From CAYYWP01 sp050176585 (GTDB taxonomy: Bacteria; Desulfobacterota; Binatia; HRBIN30; CADEER01): a stretch of DNA of 64,000 nt. The DNA lies in assembly GCA_050176585.1 (NCBI GenBank), contig JBFXHX010000021.1, positions 1 through 64,000 on the forward strand. Reading direction: 5' to 3'. Shown piece after piece: positions 17,882 to 26,416 of the stretch. The notes below the pieces were generated by a model. It made no database searches and was not told the DNA's origin. It saw only the letters and a list, made by a program, of their open reading frames with translations. Positions within the stretch are counted from its first letter, which is position 1. Each line of letters opens with the position of its first letter. The position numbers were made by a program, and so were the translations under genes.

Positions 17882-18568
17882 CTAGCGGTGGCACGCAGTA
17901 CAGTCCTCCCGCCCGTCGATCTTGTGGGCCGCGAGTAACTCCGCGCCCGTCTCCGCGTGACCATCGGACTTGCCATCCGAGTGCCCGTTGGAGTGCCCAT
18001 TCGCAGGCTGCCACGCCATGTTGAAGACCTCGCTGCGCGGCCGCACGTTGGGCGCCGGATTGCGGTGGCAGTCGAGGCACCACCCCATCAACAGCGACGG
18101 CTCCTGGTACGTCAGGTTCATCTGGTCGATGCGACCGTGGCAGCTCACGCAGCCGATGCCCTTGGCGACATGGATCGAGTGGTCGAAGTAGACATAGTCC
18201 GGCAGGTCGTACACCTTGGTCCACTCGATCGACTCGCCGGTCCGCCAGCTCGCGCGCACAGGCTCGAGCACGGGACTCTGTGCCCAGATCTGCGAATGAC
18301 AGTTCATGCAAGTCTGGGTCGGAGGGAAACCGGCTTCGGCGGAGACCTCCACCGAGGTATGGCAGTACCGGCAATCGATGCCGAGCTCGCCGACATGATG
18401 CTTGTGGCTGAACGGCACCGGCTGCTCGCGCACCACGTACTGCTGCGTCGTGTACGAAGAGCGGAAGAGGCGGTCGAGCGTGAAGAGCCCGCCGCCGACG
18501 ACCAATGCGAGGCCGACGACGCTCGCCTTGGCTACGACATTCGAATAGCGGTGGAAGACTTGCGACAT
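17882..18568 (-). CDS. actA: Alternative complex III, pentahaem cytochrome c subunit ActA
   Basis: First gene of the respiratory unit: a 228-residue cytochrome with an N-terminal membrane anchor (about 12-30) and five CXXCH sites, CRYCH (66-70), CMNCH (87-91), CVSCH, CLDCH and CTACH near the C-terminus. Five haems match the known ActA. Additional conserved stretches are FSHKHHVGELGIDCRYCH, the SIEWTKVYDLPDYVYFDHSIHVAKGIGC segment and SLLMGWCLDCHRNP. An oddity is a His/Asn/Ser/Gly-rich insertion (ANGHSNGHSDGKSDGHAETG) shortly before the last haem site. It transfers electrons out of the iron-sulfur subunit on the periplasmic side. Confidence 0.95.
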   Translation of the reverse strand: MSQVFHRYSNVVAKASVVGLALVVGGGLFTLDRLFRSSYTTQQYVVREQPVPFSHKHHVGELGIDCRYCHTSVEVSAEAGFPPTQTCMNCHSQIWAQSPVLEPVRASWRTGESIEWTKVYDLPDYVYFDHSIHVAKGIGCVSCHGRIDQMNLTYQEPSLLMGWCLDCHRNPAPNVRPRSEVFNMAWQPANGHSNGHSDGKSDGHAETGAELLAAHKIDGREDCTACHR

Positions 18569-19260
18569 TGGTCGGATGGGATACTAGGGAAGCGGCCGGT
18601 TGCGAAGCAATATAAGCGGATAGGAAATCCGCTGCGCTGCTGGTTTAGGTTTCCTTATTGGATGGCGGCGCACCCGCGCGCCTGGTCTGCGGCGTGGTCG
18701 ATAGGAGCAACGGCGGTGCGATGGGCTGCGAAGCGCAGCGACCTCGGCGCTGGCGCGCGGCAGATCGCGCGCACCGCGCACTCGCATTCCCCCATCCGCG
18801 GCACGTCGGCACTCGACGCACACGGGCGATCGAAGTACCCACGACGGGCGCACGCATACCGAGCCGATGAGTCATTTGCGATCTGCAGTCTCTGGATAGC
18901 CGTTCGATAATCGCGCAGTGAGGTGAGCGCCCGTGCTTTATCGAGTTGAAATAAAATTGCAAGCACGCGCCGCGCGCCAACGCCGATCCGTTATCAACGG
19001 TACAGGATTCGCACTCCACTCGTGCGATCGCACGCGTTCACGCGTACTGCACATGGCAGTCGCTCGCGTTGCAAACGCGAGTACGAGCCACGGCCTTACG
19101 TTGCGCCGCCGCATACGGCGTGGTCGGAACTCGCCAGCGCACGCACGTCGCACCATAATGACGCGCCGCCGCTCGGGACGTTATGAGCGCGAATGCGTCG
19201 GGTGTTGCGACTCTGCGCTGCAGCAGCGCTGGCGCGGCTCACGCCGCGCACGAGCGCAGT
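18569..19260. other. Intergenic region between lnt and the actA operon
   Basis: About 690 bp without a gene I can support. It must hold the promoter of the actA operon at its low-coordinate end and the 3' end of the lnt transcript at its high-coordinate end. Short open frames here (for example 18933-19397 plus, 18655-18966 minus) are Arg/Ala-rich and show no conserved pattern. A slightly AT-richer patch lies around 18890-18970. No tRNA, riboswitch or repeat family was recognised apart from the inverted repeat at 18615-18633. Confidence 0.6.
18615..18633. promoter_or_regulatory. Inverted repeat upstream of the actA operon
   Basis: AGCGGAT-aggaa-ATCCGCT is a perfect 7-bp inverted repeat with a 5-bp spacer, 47-65 bp upstream of the actA start and next to a short AT-rich patch (caatataa). 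Position and symmetry suit an operator or promoter-proximal site for the 12-kb respiratory unit. The regulator is unknown, and the assignment rests on position only. Confidence 0.35.
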
Positions 19261-20808
19261 TCACTGCGGGCGCCGGCGCAGCACGAGCAGCGCGACGGCA
19301 AGGCCCACGACCGCCCACGCGAAGAGGTCGCCGGTGCGCGTGTACACCGTGCGGATCTGCAGAGGTCGAATCTCGGCCTGCAAGGTCTCGGGCGTAAACA
19401 AACCGAGGCGCTCGATCACGCGCCCGAAGGGATCGACCACCGAGCTCACTCCGGCGTTACCCACGCGCATGAAGTAGCGGCGGTTCTCCACCGCGCGCCA
19501 GACCGCGATCGCCTCGTGTTGATACGGCGCCATCGAACGGCCGAACCACGCGTCGTTGAACAGAGTCAGCAGGGCCTCGGCGCCGACCTGCGTCATCGCG
19601 CGGGCAATCTCCGCGGGCGTGTCCTCGTAACAGATCAGCGGCGCCAACCGGATGCGGCCGGGGACGTCGAGGGTAGCGATGCGGGCGCCAGGGGTAAACT
19701 GCCCCGTGCGCGGGCTGAACGCGTGCAATCCCGGAAACAGCGAGGCCCCGGGGAGGTACTCGCCGAACGGAATCAGCACGCGCTTGTCGTAACGGCCGTA
19801 TACGCGTCCGCCGCCATCGATGAGAAAAGCGCTGTTGTACGTTCGCGGTTGACCGCCACCGGCAGCGCGCTCGTAGGCGAGCCCGCCGTAGACGAGGAAC
19901 GTGGAAACGCCGACGTATGGATTGTACTCGGGCGGCAGGAGCGGAAGGTCTGCTCGCACCCACTCCTGTGAGACCGACTCGGGCCAGATCAGCACATCGA
20001 CGTGCGACTGCAGCGGCTCGGAGAGCTCGCGATACGCTTGGAGGTTGATGTCGAACAGCGCGACGTCATCCTTCTCCTTGATGCCGATGTTGCCCTGCAC
20101 GAGCCCGACCGCGACGGGAGGAGCCGCGTCGATCGCCGCCTGTACCGTCGGCATGCGCCACGCGCCGTACGCGATCAGCGCGACCGCGGACAGCGCGGAT
20201 GCCGCGAGCGGCGCGAGCCGCCGCGGCTGGCGCAGCGCCAGAACCATTCCGGCGTTCGTCCACACCATCACGAAGCTCAACAGATAGGGTCCCGTGAGAT
20301 CGCCAGTCTGCAGCAGCAGCGGCGCCTCCAGTTGGCTATTGGCGAGCCGCCAGGGGAAGAGGTTCGGAAACAGAAACTCGAGCGAGACCCACAGCACCGG
20401 CGCCGCGAGCGCGTACGGACCAAAGCCCAGCGCGCGCAGCCCCCACCCGAACAGCGCGAACTGGACCGCGGAATACGCCGAGAGGCACGCGTAGAACACG
20501 ACCGCGAGCGCGTACGGAAACCCGCCGAAGACGTGGATCGTGTACACGAGCCAATAGAAAGCGGGCACATTGGCGCCCAGCCCGGCCAGGAACCCCGCCC
20601 GCAGCGCGGCGCGGCGCGTCGGTGCATCGATCACCGCCCAGATGAGCGGCGCAAACGCGACCCAGGCGAGCGGATACAGTGAGAAGTCGAGCCACGGCGC
20701 GGCGACCAGGAGGCCAGCGGCGATGGGCGCCAGTGTGGTCCGCCACAACGAGGCAGTGGCGGGGACGCTCAGGGCGGTGGAGCGCACCGCATCAGGGCGT
20801 GTCAGCAC
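19261..20808 (-). CDS. lnt: Apolipoprotein N-acyltransferase
   Basis: Adds the third acyl chain to the N-terminal Cys of lipoproteins, using phospholipid as donor. The 515-residue product has an N-terminal membrane part of five to six helices, with WLVYTIHVFGGFPYALAV and PWRLANSQLEAPLLLQTGDLTGPYLLSF as family stretches. A periplasmic nitrilase-like domain follows, with the Glu-Lys-Cys triad in LIPFGEYLPG, the preceding YDKRVL region or the usual downstream Lys, and LICYEDTPAEIAR, then FNDAWFGRSMAPYQHEAIAVWRAVENRRYFMRV. The C-terminal helix ends in RRRPQ. Its presence shows triacylated lipoproteins, matching ActE and other lipoproteins in this window. Confidence 0.95.
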   Translation of the reverse strand: MLTRPDAVRSTALSVPATASLWRTTLAPIAAGLLVAAPWLDFSLYPLAWVAFAPLIWAVIDAPTRRAALRAGFLAGLGANVPAFYWLVYTIHVFGGFPYALAVVFYACLSAYSAVQFALFGWGLRALGFGPYALAAPVLWVSLEFLFPNLFPWRLANSQLEAPLLLQTGDLTGPYLLSFVMVWTNAGMVLALRQPRRLAPLAASALSAVALIAYGAWRMPTVQAAIDAAPPVAVGLVQGNIGIKEKDDVALFDINLQAYRELSEPLQSHVDVLIWPESVSQEWVRADLPLLPPEYNPYVGVSTFLVYGGLAYERAAGGGQPRTYNSAFLIDGGGRVYGRYDKRVLIPFGEYLPGASLFPGLHAFSPRTGQFTPGARIATLDVPGRIRLAPLICYEDTPAEIARAMTQVGAEALLTLFNDAWFGRSMAPYQHEAIAVWRAVENRRYFMRVGNAGVSSVVDPFGRVIERLGLFTPETLQAEIRPLQIRTVYTRTGDLFAWAVVGLAVALLVLRRRPQ

Positions 20809-20845
20809 GGGCGCCCCGCCGACGGTCGGCAGTACCGAATGCCGT

Positions 20846-21049
20846 TCACCGGGGTTTCAGATTGAAGGCCTGCGGCCCCTTCTCACCGCGGCGCACCTGG
20901 TATTCGACCTCGTCGCCCTCGCGCAGATCCTCGAAATACACCTTCGGCGCGAGTCGCGAGCGATGGAAGAACACCTCGTCGCTGCCGTCATCCGGGACGA
21001 TGAATCCGAAGCCCTTATCCCTCGCGATGCGCTTGATCGTTCCGAACAT
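20846..21049 (-). CDS. Cold-shock domain protein
   Basis: A 67-residue single cold-shock domain with both RNA-binding motifs: KGFGFIVPDDG (RNP1) and DEVFFHRS (RNP2), ending GPQAFNLKPR. Binds single-stranded RNA/DNA and probably acts as an RNA chaperone. The start ATG at 21049 lies inside the last 35 bases of the DEAD-box helicase gene in another frame, so translation of the two is probably coupled. The match to the family is full length; the upstream in-frame extension to 21124 has no conserved sequence. Confidence 0.93.
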   Translation of the reverse strand: MFGTIKRIARDKGFGFIVPDDGSDEVFFHRSRLAPKVYFEDLREGDEVEYQVRRGEKGPQAFNLKPR

Positions 21050-22367
21050 GGCCGCTCCCGCCCAGGCGCCGGCGGCGACGGCGGGACGGGCTCGCGGTCT
21101 CGCCGTCCCGTTTGTCGTCCGCACTTTCGCCGCGGCCGCGGCCGGAGCGGTCGCGCGAGGAGGAATCCCGCCGCCCCGCGTTCCGCGCGCGATGCGACGG
21201 CGGCATGGGCTTCAACAACATGTCGTCTTCGACATGCACCGAAGGCAGCTTGAAACCGATCAGCGTTTCGATCGCCTCGAGCGCCATCACGTAGGTCTCG
21301 CAGGCGAGTGTCAACGCCTTGCCCGAGGCGCCGGCGCGCGCGGTCCGCCCGATGCGGTGCACGTAATCCTCCGGGTCCTGCGGCACGTCGTAGTTGATGA
21401 CGTGGGTCACGCCCTCGATGTGCAGGCCGCGCGAGGCGACGTCCGTCGCGACCAGAAACGGCAACGCGCCCCCCTTGAACTCGCGCAAGACGCGCAGCCG
21501 CACGCGCTGGTGGAGATCGCCCGTGAGTGCCGCGGCGTGGTACCCGTGGTCTTCGAGGCGCTGCGCGAGCCACTCGGCTTCGCGCTTCGTGTTCACGAAG
21601 AAGAGCGCGCGCTCCGGGCGCTCGCGCGCGAGCAGGCCGAGCAGCAGCGGCAGCTTCTCGTGGCGGCCGACGTGAAACAGCACGTGCTCGACTTTCTCGG
21701 CCGTGACCTGCTCGGGCTCGATCGCGACCTTGACGGGATCGTTCATGTGCTCGTAGGCGAGCTCCATGACGTCCCAGTTGAGCGTCGCCGAGAACAACAT
21801 GGACTGGCGCTGCTCTACCGGCGGGAGGCGTCGCAGCAGGAATCGCAGATCGGCGATGAACCCCATGTCGAACATGCGGTCCGCCTCGTCAATCACGAGG
21901 ACCTCGACGTGCCGCAGCGTGTACACGCGCTGTTTGAAGTAATCGATGAGCCGTCCCGGCGTACCGATCAGTACGTCCACGCCGCCGCGCAGCGCCTCGC
22001 GCTGTTTCGCATAGTCGACGCCGCCATAGACGGCTTGGAAGGTCAAACCGGTGAAGGCGCCCAGCGCCTCGGCGTCATGGAGTATCTGCACGACGAGCTC
22101 CCGGGTCGGGGCGATGATCAACGCGCGGGGCCCGTCGCGGCGGTCCGGATGCTTCAGCAGGCGGGTGAAGATCGTGATCAGAAAGGCTGCCGTCTTGCCG
22201 GTGCCGGTTTGCGCCTGTCCGGCCACGTCCTTGCCGGCCAGCGACAGCGGCAGCGACCGCGCTTGGATGGGCGTGCAGACCTCAAAGCCCACCGATTCAA
22301 TGCCCCGCATCACCGGCTCGGCTATGGGCTGCGCGGCGAACGCGACGGGCTGGTCGAGAAACCCCAT
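21015..22367 (-). CDS. DEAD-box ATP-dependent RNA helicase (RhlB/RhlE type)
   Basis: A 450-residue helicase with the whole motif series: Q motif (GFEVCTPIQARSLP), motif I AQTGTGKT, PTRELV, TPGRL, motif II DEAD, SAT (LFSATLNW), FVNT, ATDVASRGLHI and HRIGRTARAG. The core ends near residue 385 and is followed by a basic, low-complexity tail (RRDSSSRDRSGRGRGESADD, then SRRRRRRLGGSG) typical of RNA-binding tails. Remodels RNA or ribonucleoprotein. The tail reads into the start of the cold-shock gene (35-bp overlap), which suggests the pair works together in RNA unwinding. Confidence 0.95.
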   Translation of the reverse strand: MGFLDQPVAFAAQPIAEPVMRGIESVGFEVCTPIQARSLPLSLAGKDVAGQAQTGTGKTAAFLITIFTRLLKHPDRRDGPRALIIAPTRELVVQILHDAEALGAFTGLTFQAVYGGVDYAKQREALRGGVDVLIGTPGRLIDYFKQRVYTLRHVEVLVIDEADRMFDMGFIADLRFLLRRLPPVEQRQSMLFSATLNWDVMELAYEHMNDPVKVAIEPEQVTAEKVEHVLFHVGRHEKLPLLLGLLARERPERALFFVNTKREAEWLAQRLEDHGYHAAALTGDLHQRVRLRVLREFKGGALPFLVATDVASRGLHIEGVTHVINYDVPQDPEDYVHRIGRTARAGASGKALTLACETYVMALEAIETLIGFKLPSVHVEDDMLLKPMPPSHRARNAGRRDSSSRDRSGRGRGESADDKRDGETASPSRRRRRRLGGSGHVRNDQAHREG

Positions 22368-22464
22368 GCAAGTCCGACGCTAGCGGAGTAGCGGGCGGCG
22401 GCTCAAGAGCACTGGTGCGAATAATGCCCGGGGCGCTGGCAGGCCGGATAATGAAGCGGCACGC

Positions 22465-24249
22465 TCAGTGCACCTCGCGCATCGCGGCCAGCATCTCGTC
22501 CGGGCTCACGTAGCCCACCAGACGGCGCCGTTCGTCTCCGCCGGGCGTGAACAGGATGACCGTCGGCACGCCTTTCACATCATAGCGCGACGTCAATGCG
22601 TCGTTGTGCTCGCTCTCGCTGGTTATGTCGGCGCGGACCATGCGGAATCGCCGCGCCTCGCGCACGACATCCGGATCGACGTAAGTAGTCGCCTTCATCT
22701 CCCGACAGGGGATGCACCACTCGGCGCCGAAGTCCACCAATACGGGGCGCGCGTCAGCCGCCACTGCCGCGCTGTCGAACGGCTCCCAGGTGATCGCCTG
22801 CGCCGGCTGGGCTGACGGTATCATCCAGACAGCGACCGCGAGCGCAAGCACGCCAGCGGTCGCCTTGAAACCCACGAAAGCGGGTCGCGAGCGCCCAACG
22901 GGGTCGAGAAAGCCCAGGTAGATGCCGGACGCCGCCACCGCCACCGGCAGCGCCCAGGCCTTCGCCGGCAAGGGCAGGAGTGGGGCGACGTAGTAGACCG
23001 CCAGGCAGATCAGCACACAGCCGAACAGGTGCTCGCTCCAGCTCAGCCACTCCCCTGAGCGCGGCAGGCGCCGCAGCGAGCCCGCGAGCAGCGCGAGCAC
23101 CAGATAGGGCGCGCCCATACCCAGGGCGAGCGAGAAGAACAAGGCGAATCCGAGCCCTGCGTCCTGGCGCGTGCCGACGAAGACCAGCAATCCGACCAAG
23201 ATCGGGCCAACGCACGGCGCGGCGACCACGCCCATGGTCAAGCCCATGAACAGGGCGCCCGCCGCGCCGGTTGCCGCGCCGCCGGCCCAGCGCAGCAGCA
23301 CGGTGGGCGGCCGAAGCTGGTAAAGGCCGAAGCTGCCTGCCGCCAGGATCAGCAAGACGGCAGCGATGCCGAGGAGCACCGCTGGGCGCTGCAGGGCGGA
23401 GCCGATCACGCCGCCGGATAGCGCCGACAGCAGGCCGAGGGCGGAGAACGAAATCGCGATGCCCAGCACGTATACGGCCGCGAGAAGCACGGTGCCTCGG
23501 CGGCTTCGCGTCTGACCGCCGAAATACGCAACGGTGACCGAGATCAGCGGGTACACGCACGGCGTCAGATTGAGGGCGACCCCCAAACCCAGCATGACGA
23601 GCGCGGTCAGCAGCAGACCATGGCGCTGCAAAAGGTTCTCGAAATAGCCGCCTCCTTCGCGGTTCAAAGCCGCCAGCGCTCCGCCGGCATCCAACAAGGT
23701 GGCCTCGGGCGACGGGGGCATGCCGCCAGCGGCCGCGTGTTCGCGCAGCGGGATGTCGCGCTCCACGCGGGCGGTGGTGGGCGGCAGGCACGTCGTGTCG
23801 TTGCACGCCTGGTAGCGCAGCTCGGCGACGAGGCGAAGGGCGGGATCGGCGAAATCAGCGGGGATGCGCAGCCGAGTGTTGATCGGGACCTCGCCCTCAT
23901 AGACCGACAGTTGCTCGTCGCCCGCGAAGGAGAAGGAGCGCGTCAGCGGTTCCGGATAGCGCGGGTCGTCTGCGGTGACACCCGCGGGCAGCGCCAGCTT
24001 GAGAGTCGTGGGGACGAGGAACGGTTGCTTGGGTTGGTGCGCGTTGATGTGCCAACCGGGTGCGATCTTAGCGGCGACGGTGAGCCCGACCGTTCGCCCC
24101 GATGCCTCCGCGCTCGACACCGGCGCGGGCTCGACGGACAGCTCGACTTTGGGCTCGACCGCACGCCCCGTTATCGGCGAACAGAGCGCGCTTAGCAGCA
24201 GCAGGACGCCCAGGAACTGACGGGGCATGATGCACACGGATGCTCGCAT
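22465..24249 (-). CDS. dsbD: Thiol:disulfide interchange protein DsbD
   Basis: Carries reducing power from cytoplasmic thioredoxin to the periplasm. The 594-residue protein has the three DsbD parts: a signal peptide and periplasmic alpha domain with its redox Cys pair (YQACNDTTCLPP), a central eight-helix membrane domain whose two Cys lie in LNLTPCVYPLISVTVAYFGG and VAAPCVGPILVGLL, and a C-terminal thioredoxin-like domain with CIPC (AEWCIPCREMKATTY). All six redox cysteines are present. The start is either 24249 or ATG 24228 (MPRQFLGVLLLL), which gives a tidier signal peptide. Likely clients are cytochrome c maturation and the Cys-rich exported proteins of this window. Confidence 0.95.
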   Translation of the reverse strand: MRASVCIMPRQFLGVLLLLSALCSPITGRAVEPKVELSVEPAPVSSAEASGRTVGLTVAAKIAPGWHINAHQPKQPFLVPTTLKLALPAGVTADDPRYPEPLTRSFSFAGDEQLSVYEGEVPINTRLRIPADFADPALRLVAELRYQACNDTTCLPPTTARVERDIPLREHAAAGGMPPSPEATLLDAGGALAALNREGGGYFENLLQRHGLLLTALVMLGLGVALNLTPCVYPLISVTVAYFGGQTRSRRGTVLLAAVYVLGIAISFSALGLLSALSGGVIGSALQRPAVLLGIAAVLLILAAGSFGLYQLRPPTVLLRWAGGAATGAAGALFMGLTMGVVAAPCVGPILVGLLVFVGTRQDAGLGFALFFSLALGMGAPYLVLALLAGSLRRLPRSGEWLSWSEHLFGCVLICLAVYYVAPLLPLPAKAWALPVAVAASGIYLGFLDPVGRSRPAFVGFKATAGVLALAVAVWMIPSAQPAQAITWEPFDSAAVAADARPVLVDFGAEWCIPCREMKATTYVDPDVVREARRFRMVRADITSESEHNDALTSRYDVKGVPTVILFTPGGDERRRLVGYVSPDEMLAAMREVH

Positions 24250-24300
24250 AGGGGTCGAGCGGTTGCAAATTACCCTGATCGCAGATAAGCGCCGCCGGAC

Positions 24301-25164
24301 ATGTTTGCACGCGTGTTGTGGATGTTTGCCGCCGCCCTGGCGGTTCCTGCCATGGAAGCGCGGGGTGAATGGCTAGCGCCCCTGTACGCGGAAACGGCGG
24401 AGACGGTCGGATCAGGCAATGCGGAAGTGGGGCTCGGCGCCAGCTACTTCAACGGCAGACGTTTCCCGCCGTTCACTCCGCAGGGTTTCATCCGTTCGCA
24501 GGACCTCGTGACCGGGCCGGAGTTTGGATTCCGCGTCGCACCCGCCGACGCGGTCGAGATCCAAGCCAGTTACGAGCTCATCTACTTGAACGAGGACACG
24601 ACCAACGGTCACAACTCCGAGTACGGCGGCGGCGACGCGCGCCTATTCACCAAGATCTGGGCGGTGCGGGAGCGGAAGTGGATTCCCGGCACGGGCGTGC
24701 GGTTCGGCGTCAAGCTGCCGAACGCGAGCAAGGAAAAGCGGCTGGGAACGGACGAAACCGACTTTTACATTCAGGCGCTGGGTTCGAAGCGATTCGGCCA
24801 AATCGCCACGCACCTGAATCTCGGGCTCGCCATTCTCGGCAATCCCGGCTTCGGCACGAACAGTTCCGACGGCCAGGACGACCTGTTCATCTATGACTTC
24901 GCAGTGGTCTCGCCGACGTTTGGCCAACGCGCCGCGGGCTGGGCGGTGCGCGGGCTGCTCGAAATCTCCGGCGCGACCGGTTCGCGGTTCGACAACGACT
25001 TCACCGAGTTCCGCGGCGGCCCCCAGGTGATGTACGGCAATTGGACCTTCTACTTGGGCGGCAGCGCCGGGCTCGAGGGAGCGGCGGCGCACTACGGGGT
25101 CTCAGGCGGCGCGTTCTATACCTTCGCGCTGGAGCGCTTGGCGGCTCTGTTCGACGAGGACTGA
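24301..25164 (+). CDS. Outer-membrane beta-barrel-like protein of unknown function
   Basis: A 287-residue exported protein with a signal peptide (hydrophobic to about residue 20, cleavage near ARGEW). The mature part alternates short amphipathic strands ending in aromatic residues (GNAEVGLGASYFNGRRFPPF, GPEFGFRVAPADAVEIQASYELIYL, WTFYLGGSAGLEGAAAHYGVSGGAFYTFAL), as in 8-12-stranded outer-membrane barrels or the 'transporter/phenol MetA-pathway' barrel families. I cannot name a family with confidence. Divergent from dsbD with only 51 bp between, so the promoters overlap. Its last 49 bp overlap the convergent ribB gene. Confidence 0.7.
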   Translation: MFARVLWMFAAALAVPAMEARGEWLAPLYAETAETVGSGNAEVGLGASYFNGRRFPPFTPQGFIRSQDLVTGPEFGFRVAPADAVEIQASYELIYLNEDTTNGHNSEYGGGDARLFTKIWAVRERKWIPGTGVRFGVKLPNASKEKRLGTDETDFYIQALGSKRFGQIATHLNLGLAILGNPGFGTNSSDGQDDLFIYDFAVVSPTFGQRAAGWAVRGLLEISGATGSRFDNDFTEFRGGPQVMYGNWTFYLGGSAGLEGAAAHYGVSGGAFYTFALERLAALFDED

Positions 25165-26369
25165 GCGCGACGCACCGGGGCGCCGCCCGCGCGGCGCGCG
25201 CGCGGCGCCTTGGCGCCGACTTTGATCGGCACGCACTCGACGATCTCCAACCCGTAGCCGGGCAGGCTCACCATCCGCCGCGGGTAGTTGGTGATCAGGC
25301 GAATCTTTCCGAGGCCGATGTCGCGCAGAATCTGCGCACCGACGCCGTATTCGCGGAAATCGACGTCGCGGTTGGTCGACTCCGTACTCGGACGGCGCGC
25401 CGTCTCACGCGGGCGCGCGCTGTCGAGCAGCTCCACGCCCTGCGCATCGCGGCGCAGGTACAGAATGACCCCGCGTCCGGCTTGATCGATCATCTCCATT
25501 GAGCGGCGCAGCAGCGCCGACGTGTCCCGGTCGGCGGACCCGAACACATCGCCCGGCAAGTACTCCGCGTGCGCGCGCACCAGCATCGGCTGGTCTGCGT
25601 CGATCTCGCCCTTCAACAGCACGAGGTGCTCACCATCGTCGACGTCGCTGCGGTAGACGTACGCCTTAAAGGACCCGCCTGCGCGCGTCGGCAGCAGCGA
25701 CTCGGCGACCCGATGCACGAGGGAGTCGCAGCGCAAGCGGTACTGCACGAGATCGGCGATGGTGCAGATCTTCAGGCCGTGTTCGGCCGCGAACTGCTGC
25801 AAATCCGCCATGCGCGCCATCGTCCCATCCGCGTTCATGATCTCGCAGATGATCGCCGCCGGCACGAGGCCAGCCAGACGCGCCAGGTCCACGCCGCCTT
25901 CCGTCTGCCCGGTCCGCGCCAATACCCCGCCGCGGCGCGCGCGCAGTGGAAACACGTGCCCGGGCGTGACGATATCTTCGGGACCCGCGCCCGGGCGCAT
26001 CGCCGTGCGGATGGTGACCGCGCGATCGTGGGCGGAGACGCCGTTGGTGATGCCGGTGCGCGCGTCGATCGAGACGGTGAACGCAGTCCCGAGCGGCGCC
26101 CGGTTCTCGCTGACCATCATCGACAACCCGAGCTGGCGAATCCGCTCTTCGGGCAGCGCAAGACAGATCAGACCCCGTCCGTATTTGGCCATGAAATTGA
26201 TCGCCGCGGGTGTGACCTTGGTGGCCGCCATGCAGAGATCGCCTTCATTCTCGCGCTGCTCGTCGTCCATCAGGATCACCATCTTGCCCGCTTTGATGTC
26301 GGCGATGGCGTCCTCGATGGCACTGACCTGGCGTGCCCGTCGGGCCGGGGCGCGAAAAATGGTGAACAT
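25116..26369 (-). CDS. ribB: 3,4-dihydroxy-2-butanone-4-phosphate synthase with degenerate GTP cyclohydrolase II domain (RibBX-like)
   Basis: Residues 1-210 are a complete DHBP synthase, which makes the four-carbon unit of riboflavin from ribulose 5-phosphate: DDEQRENEGDL (metal-binding acids), MAKYGRGLICLAL, NGVSAHDRAVTIR and HVFPLRARRGGVLARTGQTE. From about 215 a GTP cyclohydrolase II fold follows, but its zinc site is gone: the expected C-x10-C-x-C is Y, R and T in HAEYLPGDVFGSADRDTSAL. The segment DFREYGVGAQILRDIGLGKIRLITN is retained. The second half is therefore probably not a cyclohydrolase. The tail is Arg/Ser/Ala-rich. ATG 26369 was chosen because the upstream frame is antisense to glmU's tail. 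It converges on the barrel gene. Confidence 0.9.
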   Translation of the reverse strand: MFTIFRAPARRARQVSAIEDAIADIKAGKMVILMDDEQRENEGDLCMAATKVTPAAINFMAKYGRGLICLALPEERIRQLGLSMMVSENRAPLGTAFTVSIDARTGITNGVSAHDRAVTIRTAMRPGAGPEDIVTPGHVFPLRARRGGVLARTGQTEGGVDLARLAGLVPAAIICEIMNADGTMARMADLQQFAAEHGLKICTIADLVQYRLRCDSLVHRVAESLLPTRAGGSFKAYVYRSDVDDGEHLVLLKGEIDADQPMLVRAHAEYLPGDVFGSADRDTSALLRRSMEMIDQAGRGVILYLRRDAQGVELLDSARPRETARRPSTESTNRDVDFREYGVGAQILRDIGLGKIRLITNYPRRMVSLPGYGLEIVECVPIKVGAKAPRARRAGGAPVRRAQSSSNRAAKRSSAKV

Positions 26370-26416
26370 CGTCGGCTTCCTATAGCGCGCGGGTGGTGGG
26401 CGCGAAAGCTCGACGT

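Noticed and set aside
18655..18966. 103-codon minus-strand frame upstream of actA
   Set aside because: No ribosome-binding site, no conserved pattern, and it covers the promoter-proximal inverted repeat.
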